A DNA stretch of 64,000 nucleotides. Source: Pyrus communis. Taxonomy: Eukaryota; Streptophyta; Magnoliopsida; Rosales; Rosaceae. The translations under genes were made by a program, and so were the position numbers. Within the stretch, counting starts at the first letter, position 1. Every line of letters starts with the position of its first letter. The notes below the pieces were generated by a model, which saw only the letters and a program-made list of their open reading frames with translations, searched no databases and had not been told where the DNA came from. Of this stretch, positions 10,101-21,300 are shown piece after piece. The stretch is taken from contig NC_084809.1 in NCBI RefSeq assembly GCF_963583255.1, forward strand, positions 5,875,501 through 5,939,500, written 5' to 3'.

Positions 10101-13100
10101 AAAGCAGTATACGATTTTGGATCACTCAACGAAATCGCGGAGCACAAGGGATTTCGGACCACTCAACGGAATCCAGACGAAGCAGGAAACTGAACCACTC
10201 AACGGAACCCCAGCAAAACCCAGTTCTGGACCACTCAATGGAACCGAGCGGAAGTCCAAGAAACATAACAAAGGCTCGAAGAAACAAAACATGAATCATG
10301 TGCTCAATTTACAAAGGCTTAACGAAATGAAACAAAGAACAAATACTAAATTTAGAACGGGTCAACGGAGCGAGAAATGAAACAATATCGAGGTAAACAA
10401 ATCTCCATGACAATGGGTTAACGGTCTACTACTAGCCCTTATATTTAACAAACAATCCAACATGCATTTCAAATCACATTTCACAAATATTCCCAATGCA
10501 CAAGTCAAATCACATTTCAAAATAACAGATCAATGGCTAATTATTAAAAATCACATTTTAATAGAAAACACATTTATAAAACTAAGTCATCACCACAAAG
10601 GATATTAAATACGAAATCAAGGTAATAACCATATCACATATATTAAAGTTACTCACTAACCAATGTAGGCCCACTAGACTTCACCAACGTAGGTTAAAGG
10701 CAAATGACTAGGTCGACTGGCTGCCTCTTCTCTCATTCCTTTATTTCCCCTATTTTCCTTCCCTCCTGATTGGCCTGTCTCTCCTTCATTTCCCTCATTT
10801 CTCTCTTCATCTCTCCATCTTAGCCACACACATGGCACCAAATCAGTGCTCCAGCAAATCTGGAGCCTTCTAGATAATGGTCAAATGGCCATTTCGCCTA
10901 TGTCTTTGCTCTTTTATATCTCATTCGTTATAGCTCTATTTGGAGAATGGTTTTTGCCTACACACTCGTGAGATCGAGCTCTATCCAAATATGTAAATAA
11001 AAGTGTCAAAAGATATAGGAATTAAATACGTCCTTGAAAAGCCCGTTTAGTTCATTAAGGGCGTTTTCGTCCTTTTACTTATCGAAAAAAAAAAATTATA
11101 CGCCGTAATTATAAACGCGTCGAAACTAAGAATACGAAATACGTAATTTTAAATAGTGAAATCCAGGGCTAAGATTTCCCACTCCCAAAGGGCCCATCTC
11201 TGACAAGGAAATAAACGAAAAAATCTCAATTTTGTGACACGATGGTTGTTCTCCACTAACCACAAGGATACATGGACTATATTTCAACTTCAGTGCTATT
11301 GCTGGAGTGATAGGCACATGCTTCTCAATACTGATTTGTATGAAATTAGCACGATCAAATTCTTAGTGGTAATCATCAACTTTATAATGTTTTAATAACA
11401 GCTCACGCTATTTTAATGATCTTCTTTATGGTTATGCCGACAATGATAGGCGAATCTGGTAATTGCTCTGTTCCAATTTTGATAGGTGCCATCACTCATA
11501 ATTTCTCGATTGAATCCACATAAGCATCCAACCGCCCTTTTCATGATTAATCCACATAAACACTCAATAATCAATTTCACATATACAATAAAATCATAGG
11601 GCTAGAGCCACAAAGATCACAAAGTTCAGCATTCCAAAACCTCTCAAGGAATTGGATAACAAGGACGCACAAAGTAAGGTTCCAAAACATCCCATGGAAC
11701 CATATAGAAACTATGCACAGGGTTCCTGAACCTCTCAAGATACCAGAGTAAGGTTCTATAACCCCTCATGAAACTGAACAGAAGTAGTGTTCCAGAATCA
11801 CTCATGGAAACTATGCACACGGTTCTATAACCCCTCATGAAACCGAACATAAGTAGTGTTCCAGAATCACTCATGGAAACTAGTGACAATCAAGCAGGAT
11901 TCTAGAACCATTCATGGAATTAGAAAGAAAGGTAACACGCTAGGGATTTAATATCCACACATGAAACAAGAAGGGAGGTACACTAGGTATCGGTCAGCTA
12001 CTAGCCTTCTTAGTTCGCAATTATTTCAAATATATATGTATATATCTCATTTCACAAAGCAGATCGATGACTGGGTAATAACATTTGTAAGTCCATGTTA
12101 TACGCCTAGAGTATATAACGAGGGAATTTCATATGCAAAATACTCATCACATAATATTAAAGTCAACTCATTTGGAGCCTAACGCACTTCTAGAATCAAT
12201 ATAATTGAATCGTCGTGCAAAACTATGTGCACGTCATTGAACGTTATGTGTCCCTGATGGGCCAACAATGCTCATATAGAACCTAATATCGTACATAACT
12301 CTCCACTAGGCAAACTTATGAAATTGATGCGCACAACAAGGAACCGTGCTATTTGCATGTAAATCGAGACACACACCAACACGTCATCATGATGAGCCAA
12401 CTAAGCTTCATCAAGCCTTAACAACTTTTGATTCTAATTTCAAGACGATCTAACAGTCAGATTGCCATCAATTACGAAAATCATACGACGGTATAATTAT
12501 CCCAAAAATCAAATAATTGAATTATCCTATCCAATTTCAATATGAGCTTAGGACATCGAGAATCCAAAATTCATGTTTTCAAAATTTTCCCCATGAGCCA
12601 CCGTGTGCGGTGGTTTTTGGCAAACAAAAACCCAGTTTTCTGACTACCTCCAAATAACACCAAATTTACAGGAATATAGAGCTCAATAGAAGGAACTTTT
12701 ATACCTATGATAAAGTCTAAAAGTGGATGTAAGATGATCGATTTCACAGGTAAAGGCGGAGGAGGGTGCACAAAACTTCACAACATCGATTCATCGCCTA
12801 TGGTGGTCTAACAACGTTGGGGTTGGTTGGGTTTTCCTCTTGGGATGAAGGGCTACAAAGCCCAGGTGGTGGCGTCAGTCACCTTTTTGCGGATTCGTTG
12901 GAATATGGGTAAAGGTCGCCGAAACTAGTTGGTTTTCGTGGATTTTTGTGGCCTCGCACCATCATGTACAGTAGTCAAACAAATGGTTCTTGGATGAATT
13001 TTGTAGAGTGAAGTATGAGCTTCAAGATAGTGGTGGTGGCACGGTCTAATTTTTCATTAGTTGGCCTGTATTCGCAACGGCTTAAGAAACGGGTCGGTGT

Positions 13101-16100
13101 TGTCGACTGGGTCGCGATTGGGGTTCTAGTGCTGGAAACCGTTTAATTTTGGTAGATCCTCTTATAAAAACTTATTATTATAATGTCTAAATTACCAAAT
13201 TGCCCTACACTTAAGCCAGTGTTTAAAACACCGTTACTGGTGGAAATATCGATATGCAAATTTGTGAAAATATCGACGAATGTATCAAATATCGATATTA
13301 ATATCGGTTTCCTTCGATGGAAATGATGAAAATTTAAAATGAAATTTTGGGATTGTCAAATATTGGTTTGGAAGAAATATAAGAGTTTCTCTGATATTTA
13401 ACAGATGTGTCAAAAATATCGAAATATCTGTCGATTTTGGTCTAAACTTAAAAGTTTCTCCAATATGAGGTGAAGTTTAGACTTCACCCCCCATTTCCAT
13501 ATCTTTCTCTAATATTTTGTATATTTCCATAGAAAGATAGATCGTATCCAAGAAATTTTAAACACTACTTAAAACTTCTTTGTTTCAAGTCCAACTTGTG
13601 AATGGTTTTTCTCTAAATGCTCGTGGGATCAAATCCACCTCCAAATGCGAAAGCAAAAATTAAAATGACTAAAATGCCCTTGAAATTGTTTTTCTCAAAA
13701 CTATAAAATAAATAAATAAATTCTGGGATGAGATATAGTTACATTGTTTAGAAGTGAACAATCAGTTAGTTGCTTAAGTGGCATTTCATTCAGTTCGAAC
13801 AATGATAGTGGTAAATTAGAGTATTTTACAAAATATTCTAGAAATAATAGATTATATTTAGCTTTCATTCCCTTAGAAGTTTATTCATCTGCACCAATAT
13901 CATTCTCAATGCTGTGGTGGTTTCTCGTCCCATGTATTGTCCCTGACTGAAAATGAGTTAACTTTATACGTTAGTTTATGATAGTGAACAAACAACACTC
14001 CATGTAAATAAAGGAAAGAAAATTGGTTTGTTGTTATTTTATGGTCAATTATTTAATTTTGGTCACCTAACTATTACACATCAAGGCATCTAATTAACCA
14101 TCTTAAGAAGTTGATGAAATATACTCATGTCTGTCGCCTACTGCTCAACTATTTACAGAAACTCGTACGCTCGTGTGTGTGGCCGGTTGTTTTTCCCTTT
14201 TTTGTTTTTTTATATATATTCATTTTTCTTGAGCTTATTTGAGAGATTTCTGGTGGAGCCAAAACTCTAATGTATTTTAAAGATTTAATTGTCTATGATT
14301 AAGGTCTTCCCTCAAAGAATCTCTACCACAAATCACTCAAATTTAAAATCATACGACCGTTTAATGTAATAGTAGTCATTTTAGTGTTTTTTAGGAGAAC
14401 CGTATTCGTGTATTTTATTTATTGTAATTGGATGTTTAATGATTTTATATTTGTCTAATATTTTGCAAAAATGATTGAATTAAAATATAGACAGTTCAAG
14501 TATATAAAATGGACATTATACTTGTTTCAGGCCCCATTAGCGCTAATATTGTGTAGTCTAGCGTTAGTCTGCATTCTGCACCATTGACACTAGTGCCAGG
14601 AGTACTAGATTTCCGTGCGCCACTATAAGTTGCATTGATATTTAGAATGATCCAATAAACCACGACATGACAAACAAATATATATGAATTATGAAGATGA
14701 TGTAAAGTATGGAATTGGAGTCGACGATGTATGAACTAGAAAATAAATAAAAAAATTGCTTTCATAATCCACTAAAGCTAGACATGACAAATTAAGCGAA
14801 CGAAAAATTAGTAGTTAAGATTGTGATGTACGCATTATTATTGTTCATTTTTTCATTGAAAATATTTCTATTAGGGTTCACTCATTGGAATTTCTGCTTG
14901 TCGCCGTGTTATTAGGATTTATACAGTTGATCTTAATAAGTACAGAAAATTCTTAGTAGAAGTGTAGAACATGGATTCTTTTTATTTATAGAATGCTGAT
15001 GAATTAAATAATAATCTCATGAACTATCTTATATAGTATTTGATATGATGATGCCTTCAAACACAATGATGTAAACCTCTGAAATTTAACACATAGACTT
15101 CTATAACTCTGATTGATTAATTTGCCATTTCCAATATTGCTGATATTTTGTGGTTCTTAGGTGAGGCTAATCAAGGAGGAATTTGGATATGATGATGCTT
15201 TTAACTACCACACAGAGACAAATTTTGATGCTGCTTTAAGCAAGTAATTAAATTAATACTATCATTTAGTAAAATTAGGATTATGATGATTTTGACGAAG
15301 CGTACATGAAGACTCATGTGAAAGATTTCCTTATAATTTGCAGGTATTTCCCTAATGGAATCGATGTCTACCTTGACAATGTTGGCGGTGAAATGCTTGA
15401 GGCTGCTCTCAACCATGTCAACAAGCATGCCAAGGTCCCTCTTTGTGGCATGATATCTGGCTACAATAAGGTAATTTAATACCATTACTATCCTTTGTCT
15501 ATTTAATTTTCATGATGAAATTTTTATATTTTTCTTAGAATAAAGTGTTAGTCAATTTCTTTGAACTCAATTAGATGTCTCAAATATTTCCAATTTGGCT
15601 AATATTTTGTAAGGATGATCTATGAGGTGTAACTTGAAAAATAAAAGGTTCGGATCGTTAAAGTTCGATATGGTGTGAGCCCCAACTCTAATCCCTATTT
15701 TTATAAAAAAAAAAAAGAATCTCTTCCCTTAAAGATCTCCATATATATACATGTACTTTAATTGTGTGTGAGGATAACCCAATTGCACATGCATAAAAAG
15801 ACGTTATTGGAAATTTATGGATCTAGACATGTACACATGGTCGTCCGTTTCTCAACTGCAAAGCTCGTCTCTATTTTGTGCAGGTTTGGACTGAGAGAGA
15901 GGGGGTGAGGAATCTGTTGAATTTAATCGGAAAGGAGGTGAATATGCAAGGGTTCATGGTGGGTTCATACGTGCATCGTTTTGGAGAATTTGCAACCGAG
16001 ATGGAGAGCCACCTAAAGCAAGGCAAGATTGGTTATTCTAAGCTCAAAATCTTCCATGGAATTGAAACATTCTTGGAAAGCTTGGGGTCCCTCTTCACCA

Positions 16101-16138
16101 GCTCTAATGTTGGAAAAGTTGTAATCCAAGTCAAGTAA
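7184..16138 (+). CDS. NADPH-dependent 2-alkenal / double-bond reductase, copy 1 (six exons)
   Basis: Exons by eye: 7184-7414, 8317-8500, 8741-8907, 15161-15243, 15344-15470 and 15884-16138, all with GT-AG introns, giving 1047 nt and 348 residues, the usual length of zinc-free medium-chain reductases of the leukotriene B4 dehydrogenase/alkenal reductase family. The start is the ATG after a GA-rich leader, giving [20 protein letters not shown]. Visible motifs are VEPYLRGRI near residue 60, the NADPH-binding loop SAAAGAVG near 160, GSTGSDEK before the exon 3/4 junction, [11 protein letters not shown] and CGMISGYN. Family members reduce the C=C bond of reactive enals/enones in the cytosol, detoxifying lipid-peroxide carbonyls or acting on phenylpropenals; the exact substrate cannot be read here. 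Intron 3 is 6.25 kb because of transposons. The gene looks intact. Near-identical copy 2 lies 11 kb downstream. Confidence 0.9.
7461..8261. mobile_element. ~800-bp insertion in intron 1 of copy 1
   Basis: Intron 1 is 902 bp here but 116 bp in copy 2. The two introns align up to GTAACATG and again from CATGCAAGCATGC. ACATG flanks the extra DNA at 7456-7460 and 8262-8266. It starts TGTTG and has a TATAAATAGG box near 7680, so an LTR-type element is possible, but its right end is not CA. Class uncertain. Confidence 0.6.
9821..10250. repeat. Minisatellite with GACCACTCAACGGAATCC units
   Basis: About nine to ten imperfect units containing GACCACTCAAYGRAAYC recur every 35-60 bp. Open reading frames over it are repetitive translations with no protein family. 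Confidence 0.8.
11640..11910. repeat. Minisatellite with CCCCTCATGAAACYGAACA units
   Basis: Four to five units alternate GGTTCTATAACCCCTCATGA and GTGTTCCAGAATCACTCATG words. It occupies the same relative place in its LTR block as the arrays at 3290 and 9821 do in theirs. Confidence 0.75.
13218..13566. mobile_element. Mutator-type MITE nested in the LTR block
   Basis: An 11-bp perfect terminal inverted repeat AGTGTTTAAAA...TTTTAAACACT bounds 349 bp without an ORF. Flanks ACTTAAGCC (13209) and ACTTAAAAC (13567) match at 7 of 9 positions, consistent with an aged 9-bp duplication. Inside are many ATATCGA words. Confidence 0.72.
15545..15715 (-). mobile_element. MITE arm in intron 5 of copy 1
   Basis: Read on the minus strand, AATAGGGATTAGAGTTGGGG and the following bases match the left arm of the element at 54810-55140. 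This piece is absent from intron 5 of copy 2. Only one arm is clear. Confidence 0.5.
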
Positions 16139-16266
16139 ATCTATGTTAAGGCATTAATGCTTCATGAAAACGATCTAAATAGGACATGGTTTTTGGTTTG
16201 GGAAATTCAAGTCTCCAGAATTGGCAACTTCTTAAGAATTTAAAAGCGTTTGTACTAATTATTTTC

Positions 16267-16272
16267 AATAAA
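16267..16272 (+). promoter_or_regulatory. Likely polyadenylation signal, reductase copy 1
   Basis: AATAAA about 130 bp after the stop codon, in a stretch conserved at 27698-27703 behind copy 2. Confidence 0.6.
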
Positions 16273-16494
16273 ATTATTTGCACACACAAAATTAACATAC
16301 TTGTTGACACATTTTTAAATACAGGTGGACTCTACCATTATGTATAAGTTAGTGCTATCCACATGCCTATTTTTATTTCTTACACACTCCTCTTAATTTT
16401 TTACGATAAGATCGAATGAATTGAAGAAGATTAACGGGCCAAAAATTAACAACGGTGTGTCAGAGACAAAAATGGATATGTGAATAACACTATC

Positions 16495-16695
16495 CTATAT
16501 AACCACCATGGGTAGCCTAGTGGTTGAGTATGAATTCCAGACCCGTATTTCACACAGTACATGCTGTTTTTTATTCCTGGTGCTAGTGAATCGCATGATG
16601 GTGGCTAAGGGAAGGTTGAAATGTCTCCGAAAGTCTTTCTAACCCTTAGAAGGGTTGCGAAATCACCAATTGGGCCCCTTGTCAATAAAAAAAAT
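16495..16695 (+). mobile_element. Second SINE family, one copy (10-bp TSD)
   Basis: An A-box-like word TAGCCTAGTGGTTGAG lies near the 5' end and a short A-rich tail ends the element. TAACACTATC is duplicated exactly at 16485-16494 and 16696-16705. The equivalent flank of copy 2 near 32850 lacks this sequence. A clean B box is not evident, so SINE is the best but not the only reading. Confidence 0.65.
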
Positions 16696-16829
16696 TAACA
16701 CTATCTGCATGTATTTGGATCCCACCGTATTAATGAGAACAAACAAATATGTCCAAATAGCATTACCCAATCTGTTGAGGTATCCTTAACATTACTAAAC
16801 TGACCAAAGCAGACTTACATATATTTAAG

Positions 16830-17344
16830 GGTAAATTATATTTTACCACATCACAGATTTAGGTGTATTTATAATCTCATACAATATTTTTAAAACATTT
16901 CAATTTCATACACAAACTTATATTTAGTTGTAATTTTATACATTCATTAGTCAAATTGTCAATTTGACCATTAAGTGATGACTTGTCAAATGTATAGCTC
17001 ACATATTTTGGATGACATGTCATACAAAAATATTTAAATGTATATAAAAAAACAATTTAAATAAAAATGTAAATTAATACAATGGCAAAATGGCCCACCC
17101 TCTCTTATCCCACCTAACTCAACAAAGGGCCTCCATCTCCATCTCCTCCTTTCTCCATCACCACCACCCATCCCATACAACCACCGTGTCAATCCTGCTC
17201 CTCACAATCACTAAACCCCCTTCTCTAATTTTTCCAATTTCGTCTGATTCTTCTTCTTCCCTAAATCTCCACCAAAAATTAGAACTAAATATTTTCAATT
17301 GACACCTCCGATCAAAATATTCGATTTTCCCTTAAAAACTCGTC
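16830..17344. other. One-sided MULE-like terminus followed by pyrimidine-rich ORF
   Basis: GGGTAAATTATATTTTACCAC resembles the outer end of Mutator-like terminal repeats, and a CT-rich segment with a 70-codon frame (17090-17302, Ser/His/Leu-rich) follows. No matching right end was found, so this may be a truncated element. The frame resembles no family I know and is probably not a gene. Confidence 0.3.
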
Positions 17345-18095
17345 TTAAGGAGAAAAACTTGTGTAGGATTTGGCTTGCCACTGGACAATGTTCAGTAGCA
17401 CTACCATCCACTCAAAACATGCCACTTAGTAAGCATTATTTACAATATTTATTATAACTTTATATATAACTTTTTCATAATAGAATTTTCTACTAAATCA
17501 TCACACCTCCCTTTTGTTTCTCAATTCCTCCTCTCCTCTTTCTTGTTAGATTTTCTTCCTAGTCACGTATTGTCTCCTCTTCCCCTTGCTTTTCTTTGAA
17601 AAATCTGAAAAAAATAAGAACACAGATTCTCTAACTTTTCATATCATGGAAACTAGAAAGCAGCTAATTTTGTCTTCTTTTTTTTCAATATAGTAGCTAG
17701 TTTTATCATATGAACTTGACTTGATTAATACACGAATATCTAATGTCCAACAAAGATGATACAAATTGAATCTACCATTTTCAAATGGCAATTTCCTCAT
17801 AATTTGCTGTACAGAAATTCAAACTCCATAAGAAGAGAAAAGATGCTTACATGATTCTATTGGTTCATTCAAAATGTATGTAGTTGATGATTTTTTAAGG
17901 GTGGTTGATTTTCTAAATCACAACACGGTTGATGGTTTCTTTGGTTCTAAAGTGAATTCTTTTTATTTTCTTCCTATTGCTGCATATATTTGTGAAGAAA
18001 TGCAAAAAAAGGAGTGGGACAAGCTGAGAAGGATAGTAGACCCACTCAACATCGACTAGTTGCAAGTCAAGCCCCACACAAGTTTTTCTCCTTAA
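17345..18095. mobile_element. 751-bp inverted-repeat element upstream of copy 2
   Basis: The outer 65 bp are inverted repeats beginning TTAAGGAGAAAAACTTGTGT and ending with its complement at 18095. No transposase is seen. The termini are themselves TTAA, so the target duplication cannot be separated from the element. It lies directly left of the single 88-bp-type unit in the copy 2 upstream region. Confidence 0.7.
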
Positions 18096-18140
18096 AAGGT
18101 TCAATTATCAACTTCGTTTTGTTGAATACAATAAATATAT
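18096..18140 (+). repeat. Single unit of the 88-bp minisatellite family
   Basis: AAAGGTTCAATTATCAACTT and the TTGTTGAATACAATAAATA that follows match one half-unit of the array at 5661-6088. It suggests the ancestral upstream region had one unit that later expanded only before copy 1. Confidence 0.75.
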
Positions 18141-18313
18141 TGCCTAATCATTTTTTTTTGTCTAATTAAAGATATTATTGAATATATTAGAAGTTAGGTA
18201 CTTGCATTATACATGCTATACAAATTAAAAAGGAAGAGGCCGGCACTAAGAAGAAACAAAATCAGTATAGAAGGTGAAGAAGCTAGGCTAGAGAGATCGA
18301 GAGAGAGAGAGAG

Positions 18314-21300
18314 ATGGCAGAAGTGGAAAGCAGAGAATGGTACTTGGCTGCTTATGCAGCTGAAGGTGTTCCAACTTCTGATCATCTCAAACTCCGTACG
18401 GTCACACTCTCACTATCCCCTGATTCCATTCCCGAACAACATGTTATTCTTGAGACCCTCTTCATCTCCATCGAGCCATATTTACGGAGCAGCATCACTG
18501 GCCGGGAAGATGGGCTATGCATCCCTCAGTTCAACCTTGACCAGGTTCGTGCAAGCATACCATAATATATTCAATCGCACATGCATGTAACATGGGCATG
18601 CAAGCATGCTTAAACATTGATATCAAAATTACAGTTTAAGATTATAATTTATGCATGCAGGTAATTACAGCATTTGGGGTTGGAAGGGTAATTCGGTCAA
18701 AAGATGGTAACTATGCTGAAGGTGACATAGTCGTCAGTGCATTCACATCTGTTGCTGAATATTGTGCGGTACCATCCCAGTTGATAGCAAGAAAGATCGA
18801 TACAAATAGTGGGATTCCCTTGCCTGAATATATCAGCTTGTTAGGTTACAATTTTCTTTCCCAATCTCTCTCCTTTTGCATTTTCCCAAGCTATGGTAGA
18901 GGCAACGACACTCCTATTTTAGCCTCCTGCACTATAAACTGGACGTTCTATAATTTTTCAGTGCTCACTGGATGATCAAGAAGCTCAAATTAGAGTTCCG
19001 TGATCGTACTTTCTTTTACTTAAAAATAATTCAAAGGAAAATTAATTGTGTCATGGCTAACCCACTGTGGATGATAAAATATAGGGGTGCCGGGGTTTGC
19101 AGCATGGGTGGGAATTGAGTTGCTGGCAAACCCAAAATCAGGATCCAATGTGTTCATTTCAGCTGCTGCTGGGGCTGTTGGAATGTATGCTGGACAGTTG
19201 GCCAAGCTAAGAGGATGCAGGGTCATCGGAAGCACTGGATCAGATGAGAAGGTAAGTAGATTAAATTTTAGAAAATGCTTTAATCTGTAACTAGTTCAAA
19301 GTGAATGAAATACCGCTGTTGCATTGTTTAGAAGTGAATAACTAGTTAGTTGCTTAAGTGGCGTTTCATTCAGTTCGAACAATAATAGTGGTAAATTAGA
19401 GTATTTTTCAAAACATCCCAGATACAATCGATATATAGTTTTCATTCCAGTACAAGTTTATTCATCCTCAATGCTATGGTGGTTTCTCGTCCCATGTATC
19501 GTCCAGACTGAAAATGGCATCTAACTAACCTTCTTAAGAAGTTGGTAAAATATACTCGTATCTGTCTCCTATTGCTCAACTCTTTACAGAAACTCGCACG
19601 CTGCCGGCTACTTTTTCCCTCTTTTGTTTTGTTATATATATGTTCATATATTAATTTTTCGTTGAGCTTATTTGAGGGATCTCTTGTAGAGCAAATCTCT
19701 AATGCATTTCAAGGATCTAAATTATCTATCATTAAGGTCTTTCCTCAAAGATAATCTATATCAAAAATACCCAACTCCAAACCCATATGACCGTCCAATT
19801 TAATAGTAGTCGTTTAATGTTGAGAACTATATTCGTTATTTTCTTCTTTGTAATTGGATGTCTAAATGATTTTAAATTTGTCTAAACTTAATCTTCTACA
19901 AGAATGATCTATGGATGATAATTTAACATATAGACCATTTAGTTAAGTTGAACAACCAAGACATTATAGTATAATGTTTGGTAAATAAATTTGATCTGCT
20001 TGCCACTTAGTATTATAGTCTAGTGGTATTTCTCTTCACTTATAAGTTAGATGTCTTAGGTTCGATTATCGTCAAAGACGAATTTGAACCAAATTATTGC
20101 TAGCTCATTCTCTTTATGTAGACAATATCGTTTGTTAAAAAAAAAAAACAAAAAAACAAAAAAAAAAATTGATCTGCTTGATTTTGTTTTACCATAAAAA
20201 GTTAAAAGGGCTATTTCGATTTTATCTCAAGATCGTATATTCATCTCCAAAGTTTTAAGTCGTCTAGGAATGAGGTCAAGTATGAAGTATTCAAACTACC
20301 CTCTGGCTTAATAAAGAATTGTAAATGAGAGATTGTCTTGATGAATAGAGTACGTACTCTTCTTCAACTTAATGCATTTCGGGTTTAAACTCTCTTACCC
20401 GCTCCTTAATATAGCTTATAGCAGTAATATATAAAGAAAGAATATATCAATAAAAAACTAAACTATAAGTTGCATTGATATTTACAATGACCCAATGAAG
20501 CGCAACATGACAAACAAATATATATGAAGATGACATAAAGTATGGAATTGGAGTTGACGATGTAAGAACTAGAAAATCAAAAAAAAGTTGCTTGTTTATT
20601 CCACTAGAGCGCAACGTGACAAATTAAGCGAACGACAAATTATTAGCAGTTAAGATTGTGATGAAATTGTTATCATTGTTATTAGAAAAAGGACAGCACG
20701 GCAAGCTGTATGTACAGACAGCACAGCAAGCATACAGCACGGCAAGCTGTATGTACAGACAGCACGGCAAGCATACAGCACGGCAAGCATGGGTAAAGGA
20801 AAGACAGCAAGGGTGTGCACTCTGGAAAGGAATGTGCATGTGATTGCTGACTCATGGACAGCAGGGAAAGGAATGTGCATGTGCATGTGTGCTGTTGCAT
20901 CCGATTACAAGTGTGTAGGGTGTAAAGCTTTCAGCTTCTTTTGTATTGTGTATAAGTATGCCTTCCCATAAGGCTTTCCAACAGAGAAAAAGAAATTAAA
21001 AAAAAAAGGTATTACAATTCAAATCAGAAATATCAATATGGTATCAGAGCAGGAAAAATAACCTGCTTCTGCATTTCTTCCAGCTGATCGTATTCCATCT
21101 CCGACATGGCGGAAGAGAATTCTTATTCGTTTGGAGATTCCCAGATACCTTCCTCCTCAACCGTGTCTGAGGTGGATGTCAATCCAAATCAAAGATTAAG
21201 CTCGGTCTTGTTAAATGAGTTTAATTACTTACCTTGGTCGAGAGCAGTGAGTCTTGCCCTAGGTGGAAGGTCCAAGCTAGGGTTCATAAATGGAAGCATC

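Larger units (their letters stand above)
9018..13742. mobile_element. LTR-derived, non-coding transposon block in intron 3 of copy 1
   Basis: Alignment with intron 3 of copy 2, where GAAATACCGCTGTT runs straight into GCATTGTTTAG at 19307-19330, shows this DNA was inserted. It starts TGTCACGTCCTGATCC and ends GAGATATAGTTACA. Two LTR-like pieces related to 2743-5197 are visible (about 9018-11100 and 11100-13742); no gag or pol is seen. Precise internal joints cannot be set by eye. A partial duplication of GAAATAYCACTGTTTC lies just left. Confidence 0.65.

Noticed and set aside
9822..10380. Two overlapping ORFs of 77-87 codons with repeated DHST/PLNG words
   Set aside because: They are translations of a minisatellite in different frames inside a transposon; no start context or family.
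17090..17302. Possible Ser/His-rich small protein
   Set aside because: Pyrimidine-rich composition explains it; no splice or promoter support, and it is next to a MULE-like end.
20003..20168. A tRNA gene suggested by TAGTCTAGTGGTA and GGTTCGATTATCG
   Set aside because: Arms do not pair into a cloverleaf and a poly-A tail with TSD follows; it is a SINE.
20624..20971. Cys/Leu-rich ORFs on both strands near the copia start and at 25375-25722
   Set aside because: They fall inside the LTR minisatellite units and vary with unit number; shadows.
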